Source of the DNA: an uncultured Cytophagaceae bacterium | GTDB lineage: Bacteria; Bacteroidota; Bacteroidia; Cytophagales; Spirosomataceae | Assembly: GCA_938008575.1 (NCBI GenBank) | Contig: CALLKB010000191.1 | Span: 1 to 10,461 of the forward strand | Reading direction: 5' to 3' | Length of the DNA stretch: 10,461 nt | Shown: in pieces, positions 1 through 9,698 of the stretch | Layout of the letters: the number at the start of each line of letters is the position of its first letter | How positions within the stretch are numbered: position 1 is the first letter of the stretch | Notes under the pieces: generated by a model | The model's input: only the letters and a program-made list of their open reading frames with translations | The model's database searches: none | Told to the model about the DNA's origin: nothing | Program-made: the position numbers and the translations under genes

Positions 1-1021
1 ATTGCGATTTAATTCCAGATGCCAATGCATTTCCCTTCTCAGCAAGTCGAATATAGACATCTGGGTCTTCTGTAATTAAATTTAACATCGCTAAGCCAGC
101 TGTTGTAGCTAACGGATTACCACTTAATGTTCCAGCTTGATACACCGGTCCGGCTGGAGCAATCATATCCATGATTTCAGCCTTGCCTCCATAAGCACCT
201 ACAGGTAATCCTCCACCAATGATTTTACCTAATGTGGTTAAATCGGGCTGAACTCCACAAACGCCTTGATAGCCACTTGCCGACTGGCGGAATCCCGTCA
301 TAACTTCATCAAAGATTAACAAAGCGCCATGTTGGTCGCATAAGCTACGTAAACCCGCTAAGTATCCTTCAGCAGGAATAACTAAACCCATATTGCCAAC
401 AACCGGCTCTACGATGACTGCAGCGATTGCACCTGGATTCGAATCAAATAGATTACGTAAGGAATCTAAATCGTTATAAACAGCCGTTAAGGTATCTCGA
501 GCAGTTGACACCGTGACACCTGGACTATCTGGAGTTCCTAAGGTTGCAACGCCTGAACCTGCAGCAATTAAAAAGGAATCACCATGTCCATGGTAACAGC
601 CTTCAAACTTGATTATTTTATCTCTTTGGGTATAAGCACGTGCTAAGCGAATCGCTGCCATCGTTGCCTCTGTTCCTGAATTAACTAATCGTACTTTCTC
701 GATGGAAGGAATCATCGAAACGATCTTCTCCGCAATCAATACTTCTTTTAAACTAGGTGCTCCAAATGAAAAACCATCTGATAAAGCCTCGCGAACAGCC
801 GATTCAATTGCTGGATGAGCTTGTCCAAATAACATGGGTCCCCAAGAACCAATTAAATCAATGTATTCGTTACCGTCAACATCTTTTAAATAGGCTCCAT
901 TGGCGGATTGAATAAATACAGGGTTTCCACCAACAGATTTGAATGCCCGAACAGGGGAATTAACTCCCCCCGGGATTAAAGTTTTAGCCTTCTCAAAATA
1001 AGTGTTACTTAATTTACCCAT
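1..1021 (-). CDS. hemL: Glutamate-1-semialdehyde 2,1-aminomutase (partial, C-terminus beyond window)
   Basis: This PLP enzyme converts glutamate-1-semialdehyde to 5-aminolevulinate in the C5 route to haem, in the cytoplasm. It is a class III aminotransferase-fold protein. The 340 visible codons show the family landmarks in order: [12 protein letters not shown] near the N-terminus, GSWGPM, NSGTEAT (residues 114-120), GCYHGHGD (to residue 148), DEVMTGF (from Asp238), [16 protein letters not shown] with the PLP Schiff-base lysine at Lys266, then [11 protein letters not shown]. coli HemL has its lysine at 265, so the N-terminus is full length. About 85-90 residues are missing past the left edge. 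The ATG (1021-1019) shares one base with the yidC stop (TAATG), which suggests translational coupling and fixes the start. No inactivating change is seen. Family assignment is firm; operon membership with yidC is inferred. Confidence 0.97.
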   Translation of the reverse strand, partial: MGKLSNTYFEKAKTLIPGGVNSPVRAFKSVGGNPVFIQSANGAYLKDVDGNEYIDLIGSWGPMLFGQAHPAIESAVREALSDGFSFGAPSLKEVLIAEKIVSMIPSIEKVRLVNSGTEATMAAIRLARAYTQRDKIIKFEGCYHGHGDSFLIAAGSGVATLGTPDSPGVTVSTARDTLTAVYNDLDSLRNLFDSNPGAIAAVIVEPVVGNMGLVIPAEGYLAGLRSLCDQHGALLIFDEVMTGFRQSASGYQGVCGVQPDLTTLGKIIGGGLPVGAYGGKAEIMDMIAPAGPVYQAGTLSGNPLATTAGLAMLNLITEDPDVYIRLAEKGNALASGIKSQ

Positions 1022-2829
1022 TATTTTTTCTTACCTTTTTTTTGATCTTCAGCTGCTTTTTGTTGTTCTTCCATGGTCTTCAATTGTGTTTGAAGATAGG
1101 TTGAGAAACGAGATTTCTTAGCTCCACCACCTGCTTTGATTTTCGCACGATTAGCTTCTAGTAATGCTTTGATTTTATCTTCATTCACAAATTTGCGAAT
1201 CGCTAATTGTTGGCCAATAGTCACCAAATTGGAAATAAAATAATAGAAACTCAAACCAGCAGGGAAGGAGTTCATGACGAACATAAAAATGACTGGCGTT
1301 ACATAAGCCATCATCTTCATGTTGATCGGTTGGCCTGGTTGATCCGGTGTAATTTGATTATTGTAATAACCGTATGCTAATTGCGATACAGTCATTAACA
1401 AACAGAATAAACTGATGTGTGAACCATAAAATGGAATATTGAATGGTAGATTCAAAATAGAATCATAAGTCGATAAATCTTCTGCCCAAAGGAATGATTC
1501 TTGACGTAGATTAATCAAGTTGGGGAACAACATAAATACCGCCATAAGAACTGGCATCGTTGCTAATACGGGAATACAGCCGCTTAATGGATTAACGCCA
1601 ACTTCCCCATACAACTTCATTGTTTCTTGTTGAACGCGTGCAGGATCATCGCCGATCTTCTCTTTGATGGCCGCGATTTCAGGTGCCAAAATACGTGTTT
1701 TGGCCATTGAAACATACGATTTATATGTCAGGGGCAAAAGGGCAGTTTTGATAATTAATACCAATACGATAATTAAAAGTCCATAATTGAAGATGATACT
1801 TTCTAAAAATCCGAATAAGGGTACGAAGATGTATTTTGTAATCGGCAACAAGAAATCGTAGCTCAATTTAACGTTCTTACTGAAAGACGGCGCTACGTTC
1901 TTGACAATGGAATAATCATTTGGCCCAAAGTAGAATTTGAAACTTGATTTACCTGAACTTAAATCTCCCATGGGTGCTATTAATTGAGCATCCAATGTTT
2001 TAATCGCGACAGTATCCATTGGGTTGGGTGTCGCAGTTAAATTGGCTTTGGTAAATAAGGTACCCTGTGGAACTAATCCCGCTAAGAAGTATTTCTTTTT
2101 AAACGATACCCATTGCAAAGACTGACTAAGGTTTTCATTTGTAACGGATGTAGGATTTTCACTTAAATAGTCAAATTCTTCATCTTCCGTTAATAAATAA
2201 TTTATCGTGGCCTTACGCTCTTCTTGTGCATCTTTCTCGGTTTGTGTAACGTTTTCCTTCCAATGAATGAAGTATTCATTTCCTGTTAACTCGGGAGCAA
2301 TTGCTTTAGCGTCAATTGAATAAGCTAATTCATAACCTGATTCCGGCAATTGATATGATTGCACAATGTTTTTCCCATTTGGCAATGTACTAGTGAAGCT
2401 TACTTGGTTTTTAGATTGAACAACTTGATAAACTAATTTACCTAGTGATAATTTCTTCCCATTTGTTGGGATTTCTACATCGAATAAGTCCTTTTGCGCA
2501 TCAAATAGTACGATACCATCTTTTTTACCAAGCGTATAATTCTTATAACTCTTGTAATTTTTCAATTGTACGGATACTAATTTTCCACCAAAGTTGGAAA
2601 GCGTAACTCGCAAGTTTTCATTTTCCAATGTATACAACTGCTCTTTCACTTGTACACTTGAATCTGCAACAACAGCTAAAGCTGAATCGGTTTTGGTCGT
2701 AGCTTTTGTTGGTTTCGTTGCTACAACTTCTTTTTTCGGTTGTGCAGTTTCTTTGGGTGCAAAGAAATATTGATAGCCAAGTAACATGGCCATAATAAGC
2801 ACTATCCCTGAGATTGAATTCTTATCCAT
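1021..2829 (-). CDS. yidC: Membrane protein insertase YidC (Oxa1 family)
   Basis: YidC inserts and folds inner-membrane proteins, alone or with SecYEG. At 602 residues it has the long Gram-negative layout. An N-terminal membrane segment (about residues 5-25, ending GYQYFFAP) is followed by a periplasmic beta-rich domain (about 30-325). The Oxa1 core then has membrane segments near 343-363, 418-441, 472-489 and 507-542. Core signatures include [14 protein letters not shown] (366-379), the cytoplasmic hairpin [15 protein letters not shown] (393-407), [15 protein letters not shown] (413-427) and [14 protein letters not shown] (522-535). The tail (549-602) is Lys-rich, ends KKGKKK and could touch the ribosome. 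The hydrophilic-groove arginine (Arg366 in E. coli, in IVRGIMYPLT) aligns with Lys361 here ([10 protein letters not shown]), which keeps the charge. The gene lies 14 bases after pyrG and overlaps hemL by one base, so the three are probably co-transcribed. Confidence 0.98.
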   Translation of the reverse strand: MDKNSISGIVLIMAMLLGYQYFFAPKETAQPKKEVVATKPTKATTKTDSALAVVADSSVQVKEQLYTLENENLRVTLSNFGGKLVSVQLKNYKSYKNYTLGKKDGIVLFDAQKDLFDVEIPTNGKKLSLGKLVYQVVQSKNQVSFTSTLPNGKNIVQSYQLPESGYELAYSIDAKAIAPELTGNEYFIHWKENVTQTEKDAQEERKATINYLLTEDEEFDYLSENPTSVTNENLSQSLQWVSFKKKYFLAGLVPQGTLFTKANLTATPNPMDTVAIKTLDAQLIAPMGDLSSGKSSFKFYFGPNDYSIVKNVAPSFSKNVKLSYDFLLPITKYIFVPLFGFLESIIFNYGLLIIVLVLIIKTALLPLTYKSYVSMAKTRILAPEIAAIKEKIGDDPARVQQETMKLYGEVGVNPLSGCIPVLATMPVLMAVFMLFPNLINLRQESFLWAEDLSTYDSILNLPFNIPFYGSHISLFCLLMTVSQLAYGYYNNQITPDQPGQPINMKMMAYVTPVIFMFVMNSFPAGLSFYYFISNLVTIGQQLAIRKFVNEDKIKALLEANRAKIKAGGGAKKSRFSTYLQTQLKTMEEQQKAAEDQKKGKKK

Positions 2830-2843
2830 AATGAATTATAAGA

Positions 2844-4565
<1,722 letters not shown>

Positions 4566-4600
4566 TTATCTTGCATTGTAGATAGTTTTTTTAAGATTTT

Positions 4601-7600
4601 ATGTCCCTCCAACTTTATTCTGCCTCTGCTGGTTCAGGCAAAACCTATACGCTGACTGTTGAGTATATCAAGTTGGCCTTACATGCTTACGAAAGTAGGG
4701 GCTATTTCCGTCGGATTTTGGCAGTTACATTTACCACCAAAGCCGCCGAAGAAATGCGTTCGCGGATTATCGAATTTTTATCGGGAATTGCTGTTGTTGA
4801 TTCATTGCCTTTGAGCGATCAATCTACTTACAGGGAGATAATTGCTAGTATTCAAGAAGATTTCACAAAAGAAAATATTCATGTTTCAGATGCTGAATTA
4901 ATCAAAAGAGCACAGCATACACAGCAACAAATCTTACAGGACTATGGTTTATTTTCTGTCATGACCATAGATGCTTTTGTGCAACGCTTAAGTTCTACCT
5001 TTATTGAGGAGCTAAATCTTCCAAGTCAATTTGAAGTTCTATTGGATTCTAATCAATTGATTGATCAGTTATTAGACCAATTATTAGATAAAGTCAATCA
5101 ATACGGTGACCCGATTATCACGAATTTGATTGTTGATTTTGCCAAATCTGAGGTAGGGGATGGTCGGAGCTGGAATTTATTGCGACAAAATCTCCATGAT
5201 TTTCTGAAAATTTGCCTGAACGAAGATTATTATAAAATTAAAAAGGACATGGATCCGCTGCGAATCGCAGATTTTCTTCAGATTGAACAACAAATTTCCT
5301 CCAATATGCAAGAAACGAATGCAACGCTCATTCGTTTGGCTAATCAATTCCTTGAGGTGCTTTCAAATGCGCAGATTGCTGGGGATATGTTAGCCTATGG
5401 CAAAAATTCTTGTGCGGGCTACTTTTCGAAAATAGTTTCCAATGGGGAATTTGAGGAGCACAAACTTTCTTATTTGCGGACAGGTGTATCTACGGGAGTT
5501 TGGACTTCCAAAAGTCAAGCTGATGAGATTAAACGACAAGTTGAGGCTGTTGCTGGTCATTTAACGACTATTGGCCAAGAGTTTGTTGATTTATATGATG
5601 CTGAATCCCCGCGCTATTTCTTGTTTAGGCTTATTAAAAAAGATTTAAAGAAAATTGCTTTATTGGCTTCCATTACGGAAGAACTTCATCAGTTTCAAGA
5701 TGAAAATGCGGCCGTTTCAATTTCAGAGTTTTCTAAACGTTTATATGATGTTATTGCAAATGACCCAGTTCCATTTATCTATGAAAAATTAGGGGATCGT
5801 TACAATCATATTTTGATTGATGAGTTTCAAGATACTTCTATGCTGCAATGGCAAAACTTTATGCCTCTATTGGAACATGCCGTTTCACAGGGCAAAAAGA
5901 ATTTAATTGTTGGCGACGCCAAACAATCCATTTACAAATTCCGCGGTGGTGAAGTAGGTTTGATTTCTTCACTTAAGTCGGAAGACAATTCCTTCATCGA
6001 ACAGAAATTACAAGATAACGCCTTCGATCTAGAACGCTTTTATTACCTAAAAGAAAATCGGATTTTAAATAATCTGGAATCCAACTATCGGAGTGCCCAT
6101 GAAATAGTACAATTCAATAATGATTTTTTTGGTTGGATATCTGCAAATCCAGCGTTACAGAGTTTGTCTGGTTTGGTTTCCCCAACGTATGGAGTTGACC
6201 TAGCACAAATACCACGTGTGAGTCCTCAAAAGTTTTCGGGAAAAGTAGATGTTCAAGTTTACAAAAAGCCTTTGGCAGATAATCACGTTGAATTGGAGGC
6301 CGAATGGATGTTGAGTCGGATTTTGGAATTAATTGATCATGAAATTCAGGCCGGTTTTCAATACAAGGATATAGCTATTTTAACTCGGAAGAATAAGCAA
6401 TCGAAATTCTTAGCTATCCAATTGAAGGAACGAAATATACCTGTTATTTCATCGGATTCCTTATTGGTTCATTATGCCAAAGTCGTAGGATTTTTGATTT
6501 CCTTCATGCGCTTGAAGACGCAAGCGCAAGATGAGTTTCGTTATAAGGAGTTATTGTTTCAATATGCCGACTTGTGTCAGGAACCGCTCGATACAGCTAT
6601 TTTAGCGGTTGAGCACGCTAAACATACTGATTTCTATGCATTAGCGATTACTTATTTTACTGATTTAGGATTTGTATTTCAAAAAGATGAATCACATGTG
6701 GTCGCTTGGGTGTACGGCTTAGTTTCAACCTTTAACCTAACGAGTTATTCTGTTGAAATCGAATATTTATTCAAGTTGCTAGATGTAATCAATGATTTTG
6801 TTTTGCAGAAGTCAGATAATTTTGTTGCCTTTTTAACTTATTACGATTCCAATAAGGCTACATTTAGTATTGCAAGTCCAGAAAGTGATAATGCGATTAC
6901 GATTACAAGTATTCATAGATCTAAAGGCTTGGAATACCCGGTTGTGATTAGTCCGTTTGTTAGTTGGACGCATCAACCTAAATCTGAGCAAATTTGGTTT
7001 GATCTTAAACCCTTTCATTTTGAACCCTTGCGTTTAAATGAAAATGTAGCGCTGAATTATTATTATGGAAAAGTTACACCAAGTGAACTTGTGCCATTTG
7101 ATTCATTAGCTATCCAACAACGATCGGAATACGACTCGGTGTTTTTAGATTCGTTGAACATGCTTTATGTGGCATTTACGCGACCAAAACAGCATTTACA
7201 TATTCTATTGGCCGTTCCTAATCTGGAAGCGCATCCCATGACGAAAGGTGCTTTTCAAAAATCCTTAGGTCAGGTTGTGCTGGATTATTGTCAATCTAAT
7301 CCTGATTTCATTTCCGTTATTCCTGATTTTGTTCAAGACAAAGATTTTATTGACTATTATATTCTCCAAAATGCTGATCAGTTTTTGAAGTATTCGCATA
7401 CGGAAAAGGCTTCAAATTCAAAATCTTTTGTGTTGTCAACCCAAATTCAAGACGAAGTTGATTTCAGGATTCAATCGAATAAGGAAGATTTGTATACCAG
7501 CTCACAATCCAAACGAGAGCGAGGCGAGCGGGTACATGCGATATTATCTAAAATTCCAGATTACGAATATTATTCGCTGCACAAAAAGCGTGTGTTACAT

Positions 7601-7912
7601 CAGATTGACGATGAGACGGTTGGATTACTAGATTCCCTTATGTCAAATAAGGCCATTAAGTCATATTTTGAGCCCAAAGAATTGCTTTTTTCTGAACGTG
7701 ATATCTTGTGCCCAGATGGCTCCATTATTCGTCCGGATCGCGTTATCAAGCAAGGAGAGGATGTTATAATTATTGATTTCAAGACAGGTAAGGTCGAAGA
7801 GAAACATAAGTCGCAATTAGAGAATTACAAAAAGTATTTATTCGAACTTGGCCATAAATCAGTCAAAGCCGTACTTATTTACATTGAAACCCAAATCATT
7901 GAAAGTGTTTAA
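4601..7912 (+). CDS. addA: AddA-type UvrD/RecB-family helicase-nuclease
   Basis: This looks like a double-strand-break end-processing enzyme of the RecB/AddA group: an ATP-dependent SF1A helicase with a C-terminal nuclease. Helicase motifs run in order: Walker A ASAGSGKT (8-15), motif Ia LAVTFTTKAAEEM (40-52), VMTIDAFVQRL (120-130), Walker B DEFQD (407-411), motif III GDAKQSIYKFRGG (438-450), motif IV NYRS (495-498), motif V SIHRSKGLEYPVV (770-782) and motif VI MLYVAFTRPKQ (854-864). The nuclease domain has RGERVHAIL with His979, RPDR with Asp1046, DFKTGK with Asp1059 and Lys1061, then QLENY with Gln1072 and Tyr1076. The Asp-13-Asp-2-Lys spacing equals that of E. coli RecB (1067, 1080, 1082), so the nuclease looks intact. 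At 1103 residues it is somewhat shorter than Firmicute AddA. An in-frame TAA at 4592-4594 makes ATG 4601 the first possible start. No AddB partner is adjacent, so the symbol is tentative. The 3' end overlaps the next gene. Confidence 0.88.
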   Translation: MSLQLYSASAGSGKTYTLTVEYIKLALHAYESRGYFRRILAVTFTTKAAEEMRSRIIEFLSGIAVVDSLPLSDQSTYREIIASIQEDFTKENIHVSDAELIKRAQHTQQQILQDYGLFSVMTIDAFVQRLSSTFIEELNLPSQFEVLLDSNQLIDQLLDQLLDKVNQYGDPIITNLIVDFAKSEVGDGRSWNLLRQNLHDFLKICLNEDYYKIKKDMDPLRIADFLQIEQQISSNMQETNATLIRLANQFLEVLSNAQIAGDMLAYGKNSCAGYFSKIVSNGEFEEHKLSYLRTGVSTGVWTSKSQADEIKRQVEAVAGHLTTIGQEFVDLYDAESPRYFLFRLIKKDLKKIALLASITEELHQFQDENAAVSISEFSKRLYDVIANDPVPFIYEKLGDRYNHILIDEFQDTSMLQWQNFMPLLEHAVSQGKKNLIVGDAKQSIYKFRGGEVGLISSLKSEDNSFIEQKLQDNAFDLERFYYLKENRILNNLESNYRSAHEIVQFNNDFFGWISANPALQSLSGLVSPTYGVDLAQIPRVSPQKFSGKVDVQVYKKPLADNHVELEAEWMLSRILELIDHEIQAGFQYKDIAILTRKNKQSKFLAIQLKERNIPVISSDSLLVHYAKVVGFLISFMRLKTQAQDEFRYKELLFQYADLCQEPLDTAILAVEHAKHTDFYALAITYFTDLGFVFQKDESHVVAWVYGLVSTFNLTSYSVEIEYLFKLLDVINDFVLQKSDNFVAFLTYYDSNKATFSIASPESDNAITITSIHRSKGLEYPVVISPFVSWTHQPKSEQIWFDLKPFHFEPLRLNENVALNYYYGKVTPSELVPFDSLAIQQRSEYDSVFLDSLNMLYVAFTRPKQHLHILLAVPNLEAHPMTKGAFQKSLGQVVLDYCQSNPDFISVIPDFVQDKDFIDYYILQNADQFLKYSHTEKASNSKSFVLSTQIQDEVDFRIQSNKEDLYTSSQSKRERGERVHAILSKIPDYEYYSLHKKRVLHQIDDETVGLLDSLMSNKAIKSYFEPKELLFSERDILCPDGSIIRPDRVIKQGEDVIIIDFKTGKVEEKHKSQLENYKKYLFELGHKSVKAVLIYIETQIIESV

Positions 7913-8423
7913 AAGACTTTTCTTATTTGTAAGTCTGTCGGTTCTTATGGCTTCATGTCAATTGACTCGTCGGGTGGGTCATCTTTTTTCGAATAATTCA
8001 GCAAGTATCTCGAATTATTCAAATAAAGAAATAGATAATCTTATCGAAACCGCATTTGATTACCAAGGCGTTCCTTATCGAAATGGAGGAACGGATGAAA
8101 AGGGGATGGATTGTTCCGGTTTTTTGTTTCGGGTTTATGCTGATAATAATTTGTTGATTCCGAGGCCTACGGTCCAACAAGTTTTGTTTGGAATGCCTGT
8201 TTCTCTAAATGATACACAGGTTGGCGATTGGGTATTTTTCAAAACCAATGGTGCCGCCATGATTAATCATGTTGGATTAGTTACAAAAATCAAATCGGCA
8301 GACGCCATCTATTTTATTCATGCAAGTACGAGTAAAGGAGTCAGAGAAGACTTATTGCAATCAAAGTATTGGTTGAAGGCCTATGATAAATCATTGCGCC
8401 CCTATAAAAATAATTCAAATTGA
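7899..8423 (+). CDS. NlpC/P60 family lipoprotein, probable peptidoglycan endopeptidase
   Basis: This is a small cysteine peptidase of the NlpC/P60 family, which typically cleaves stem-peptide bonds of peptidoglycan (often D-Glu to meso-DAP). From the TTG start it has 174 residues. A basic n-region (MKVFKR) and hydrophobic stretch lead to LMASC with lipidated Cys20, so it should be membrane-anchored in the periplasm or at the outer membrane. The catalytic domain begins near residue 44 and shows VPYRNGG (58-64), the nucleophile Cys72 in GMDCSGF, GDWVFF (109-114), the base His124 in NHVGLV and the third polar residue His141 in FIHAS. An ATG at 7848 would add 17 residues before the signal peptide and overlap addA by 65 bases. 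TTG 7899 (14-base overlap) or GTG 7905 gives a normal lipoprotein. Family is firm; exact start and substrate bond are inferred. Confidence 0.85.
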   Translation: MKVFKRLFLFVSLSVLMASCQLTRRVGHLFSNNSASISNYSNKEIDNLIETAFDYQGVPYRNGGTDEKGMDCSGFLFRVYADNNLLIPRPTVQQVLFGMPVSLNDTQVGDWVFFKTNGAAMINHVGLVTKIKSADAIYFIHASTSKGVREDLLQSKYWLKAYDKSLRPYKNNSN

Positions 8424-8427
8424 ACGA

Positions 8428-8457
8428 TTGTTTCTCCGTAGACTTAGCGTATTTTTG
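8428..8457 (+). promoter_or_regulatory. Bacteroidota-type promoter for the polyamine operon
   Basis: TTG at 8428-8430 (ATTG from 8427) is followed after exactly 19 bases by TATTTTTG at 8450-8457. This fits the Bacteroidota consensus TTTG-N19-TAnnTTTG with a full -7 match. Transcription would start near 8464, leaving a leader of about 14 bases to the ATG at 8478. It lies in the 54-base gap after the NlpC/P60 stop codon, so the two polyamine genes probably have their own transcript. This is the strongest promoter match in the window. Elements and spacing are seen; function is inferred. Confidence 0.68.
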
Positions 8458-8477
8458 CATGCATTTTTAAATACATC

Positions 8478-9692
8478 ATGGGAAAAAAAGTAATCATTAT
8501 TGGAGCAGGTGGAGTTGGTAATGTCGTTGCGAAAAAGTGTGCAATGAATCCTGCCTTCTTTTCAGAAGTTATTTTAGCATCTAGAACATTGAAAAAATGT
8601 GATGCCATTGCAGAGGAAGCTAAGAAAATTGGCTTACCTACACAGATTCAAACACGTCAAGTAGACGCGGATGATGTTCCTGCTTTAGTGGCATTATTCA
8701 ATGCTGAAAAGCCTTTCATGGTAATTAATGTGGCTTTACCTTATCAAGATTTAACCATTATGGATGCTTGTTTAGCGACAGGTGTTCATTACATGGATAC
8801 GGCGAATTATGAGCCTAAAGATGAAGCAAAATTTGAATATTCTTGGCAGTGGGCTTATCAAGAGCGCTTTAAAGAAGCAGGTTTGATGGCTTTGTTGGGC
8901 TGTGGTTTTGATCCAGGGGTGACGGGTGTTTATACGGCGTATGCCAACAAACACTATTTTGATGAAATGCACTATTTGGATATCATTGATTGCAATGCAG
9001 GAGATCATGGCAAGGCATTTGCGACCAACTTTAATCCAGAAATTAACATTCGTGAGATTACGCAGAAAGGAAAGTATTGGGAAAATGGTCAATGGGTTGA
9101 AATCGCGGCAATGTCGATTCATAAGCCGATTAGCTATCCAAATATTGGACCGAAAGAATCATATCTTTTATACCATGAGGAATTAGAGTCCTTGACTAAA
9201 AACTTCCCTACCATCAAGCGTGCGCGTTTTTGGATGACGTTTGGTCAAGCTTATTTGACTCATTTAGAAGTATTGCAAAATGTAGGAATGACCTCCATTC
9301 AGCCTATTAAATTTTATGGAATGGATATTGTTCCATTGGAATTCTTAAAAGCTGTATTGCCAGAGCCTGGAACATTAGGAGAGAATTATTCTGGCCAAAC
9401 ATCCATTGGTTGTCAAATCAAAGGTGTAAAAGACGGTAAAGAAGCTACGTATTATGTATACAACAACTGTCATCACGCAGATTGTTACAAAGAAGTTCAA
9501 GCACAAGGTGTTTCGTATACAACAGGTGTTCCTGCGATGATCGGTGCTGCCTTGATGTGTGAGGGAACTTGGTTCCAAGCTGGTGTTTATAATGTGGAGG
9601 AATTCAATCCTGATCCGTTTATGGAATTATTGAATGTGCATGGCTTACCTTGGAACGAGGAGGTTAATGGCGAATTACCTCACGAATACTAG
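8478..9692 (+). CDS. Carboxynorspermidine/carboxyspermidine dehydrogenase (saccharopine dehydrogenase family)
   Basis: This oxidoreductase reductively condenses L-aspartate 4-semialdehyde with a diamine using NADPH. 1,3-Diaminopropane gives carboxynorspermidine and putrescine gives carboxyspermidine. The N-terminal Rossmann fold has VIIIGAGGVG with the glycine motif at residues 9-14. PFMVINVALPYQDLTIMDACLATGVHYMDTA follows, typical of the saccharopine dehydrogenase superfamily, then GCGFDPGV (141-148). At 404 residues it is in the usual range for this branch. The function is chosen over lysine-pathway saccharopine dehydrogenase because nspC starts 6 bases downstream; that pairing is the known carboxy(nor)spermidine route. 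The start follows a promoter at 8428-8457 by 20 bases. Which diamine is used cannot be read from the sequence. The symbol is left blank because naming of this gene varies. Confidence 0.9.
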   Translation: MGKKVIIIGAGGVGNVVAKKCAMNPAFFSEVILASRTLKKCDAIAEEAKKIGLPTQIQTRQVDADDVPALVALFNAEKPFMVINVALPYQDLTIMDACLATGVHYMDTANYEPKDEAKFEYSWQWAYQERFKEAGLMALLGCGFDPGVTGVYTAYANKHYFDEMHYLDIIDCNAGDHGKAFATNFNPEINIREITQKGKYWENGQWVEIAAMSIHKPISYPNIGPKESYLLYHEELESLTKNFPTIKRARFWMTFGQAYLTHLEVLQNVGMTSIQPIKFYGMDIVPLEFLKAVLPEPGTLGENYSGQTSIGCQIKGVKDGKEATYYVYNNCHHADCYKEVQAQGVSYTTGVPAMIGAALMCEGTWFQAGVYNVEEFNPDPFMELLNVHGLPWNEEVNGELPHEY

Positions 9693-9698
9693 GATAGG

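Noticed and set aside
8456..8463. Perfect 8-base palindrome TGCATGCA next to the predicted transcription start of the polyamine operon.
   Set aside because: It is too short to call an operator and overlaps the end of the -7 element, so chance is likely. Conservation in relatives would be needed.
8424..8477. Possible intrinsic terminator after the NlpC/P60 gene.
   Set aside because: I see no GC-rich inverted repeat followed by a T-run here; the T-run at 8452-8456 belongs to the -7 element.
8772..9122. Open frame of 116 codons on the minus strand opposite the dehydrogenase gene.
   Set aside because: It is antisense to a firmly identified gene, with low-information composition and no family resemblance.
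8926..9186. Open frame of 86 codons on the plus strand inside the dehydrogenase gene.
   Set aside because: It is fully inside a well-supported gene in another frame, has no recognisable domain, and looks like a shadow of the coding sequence.
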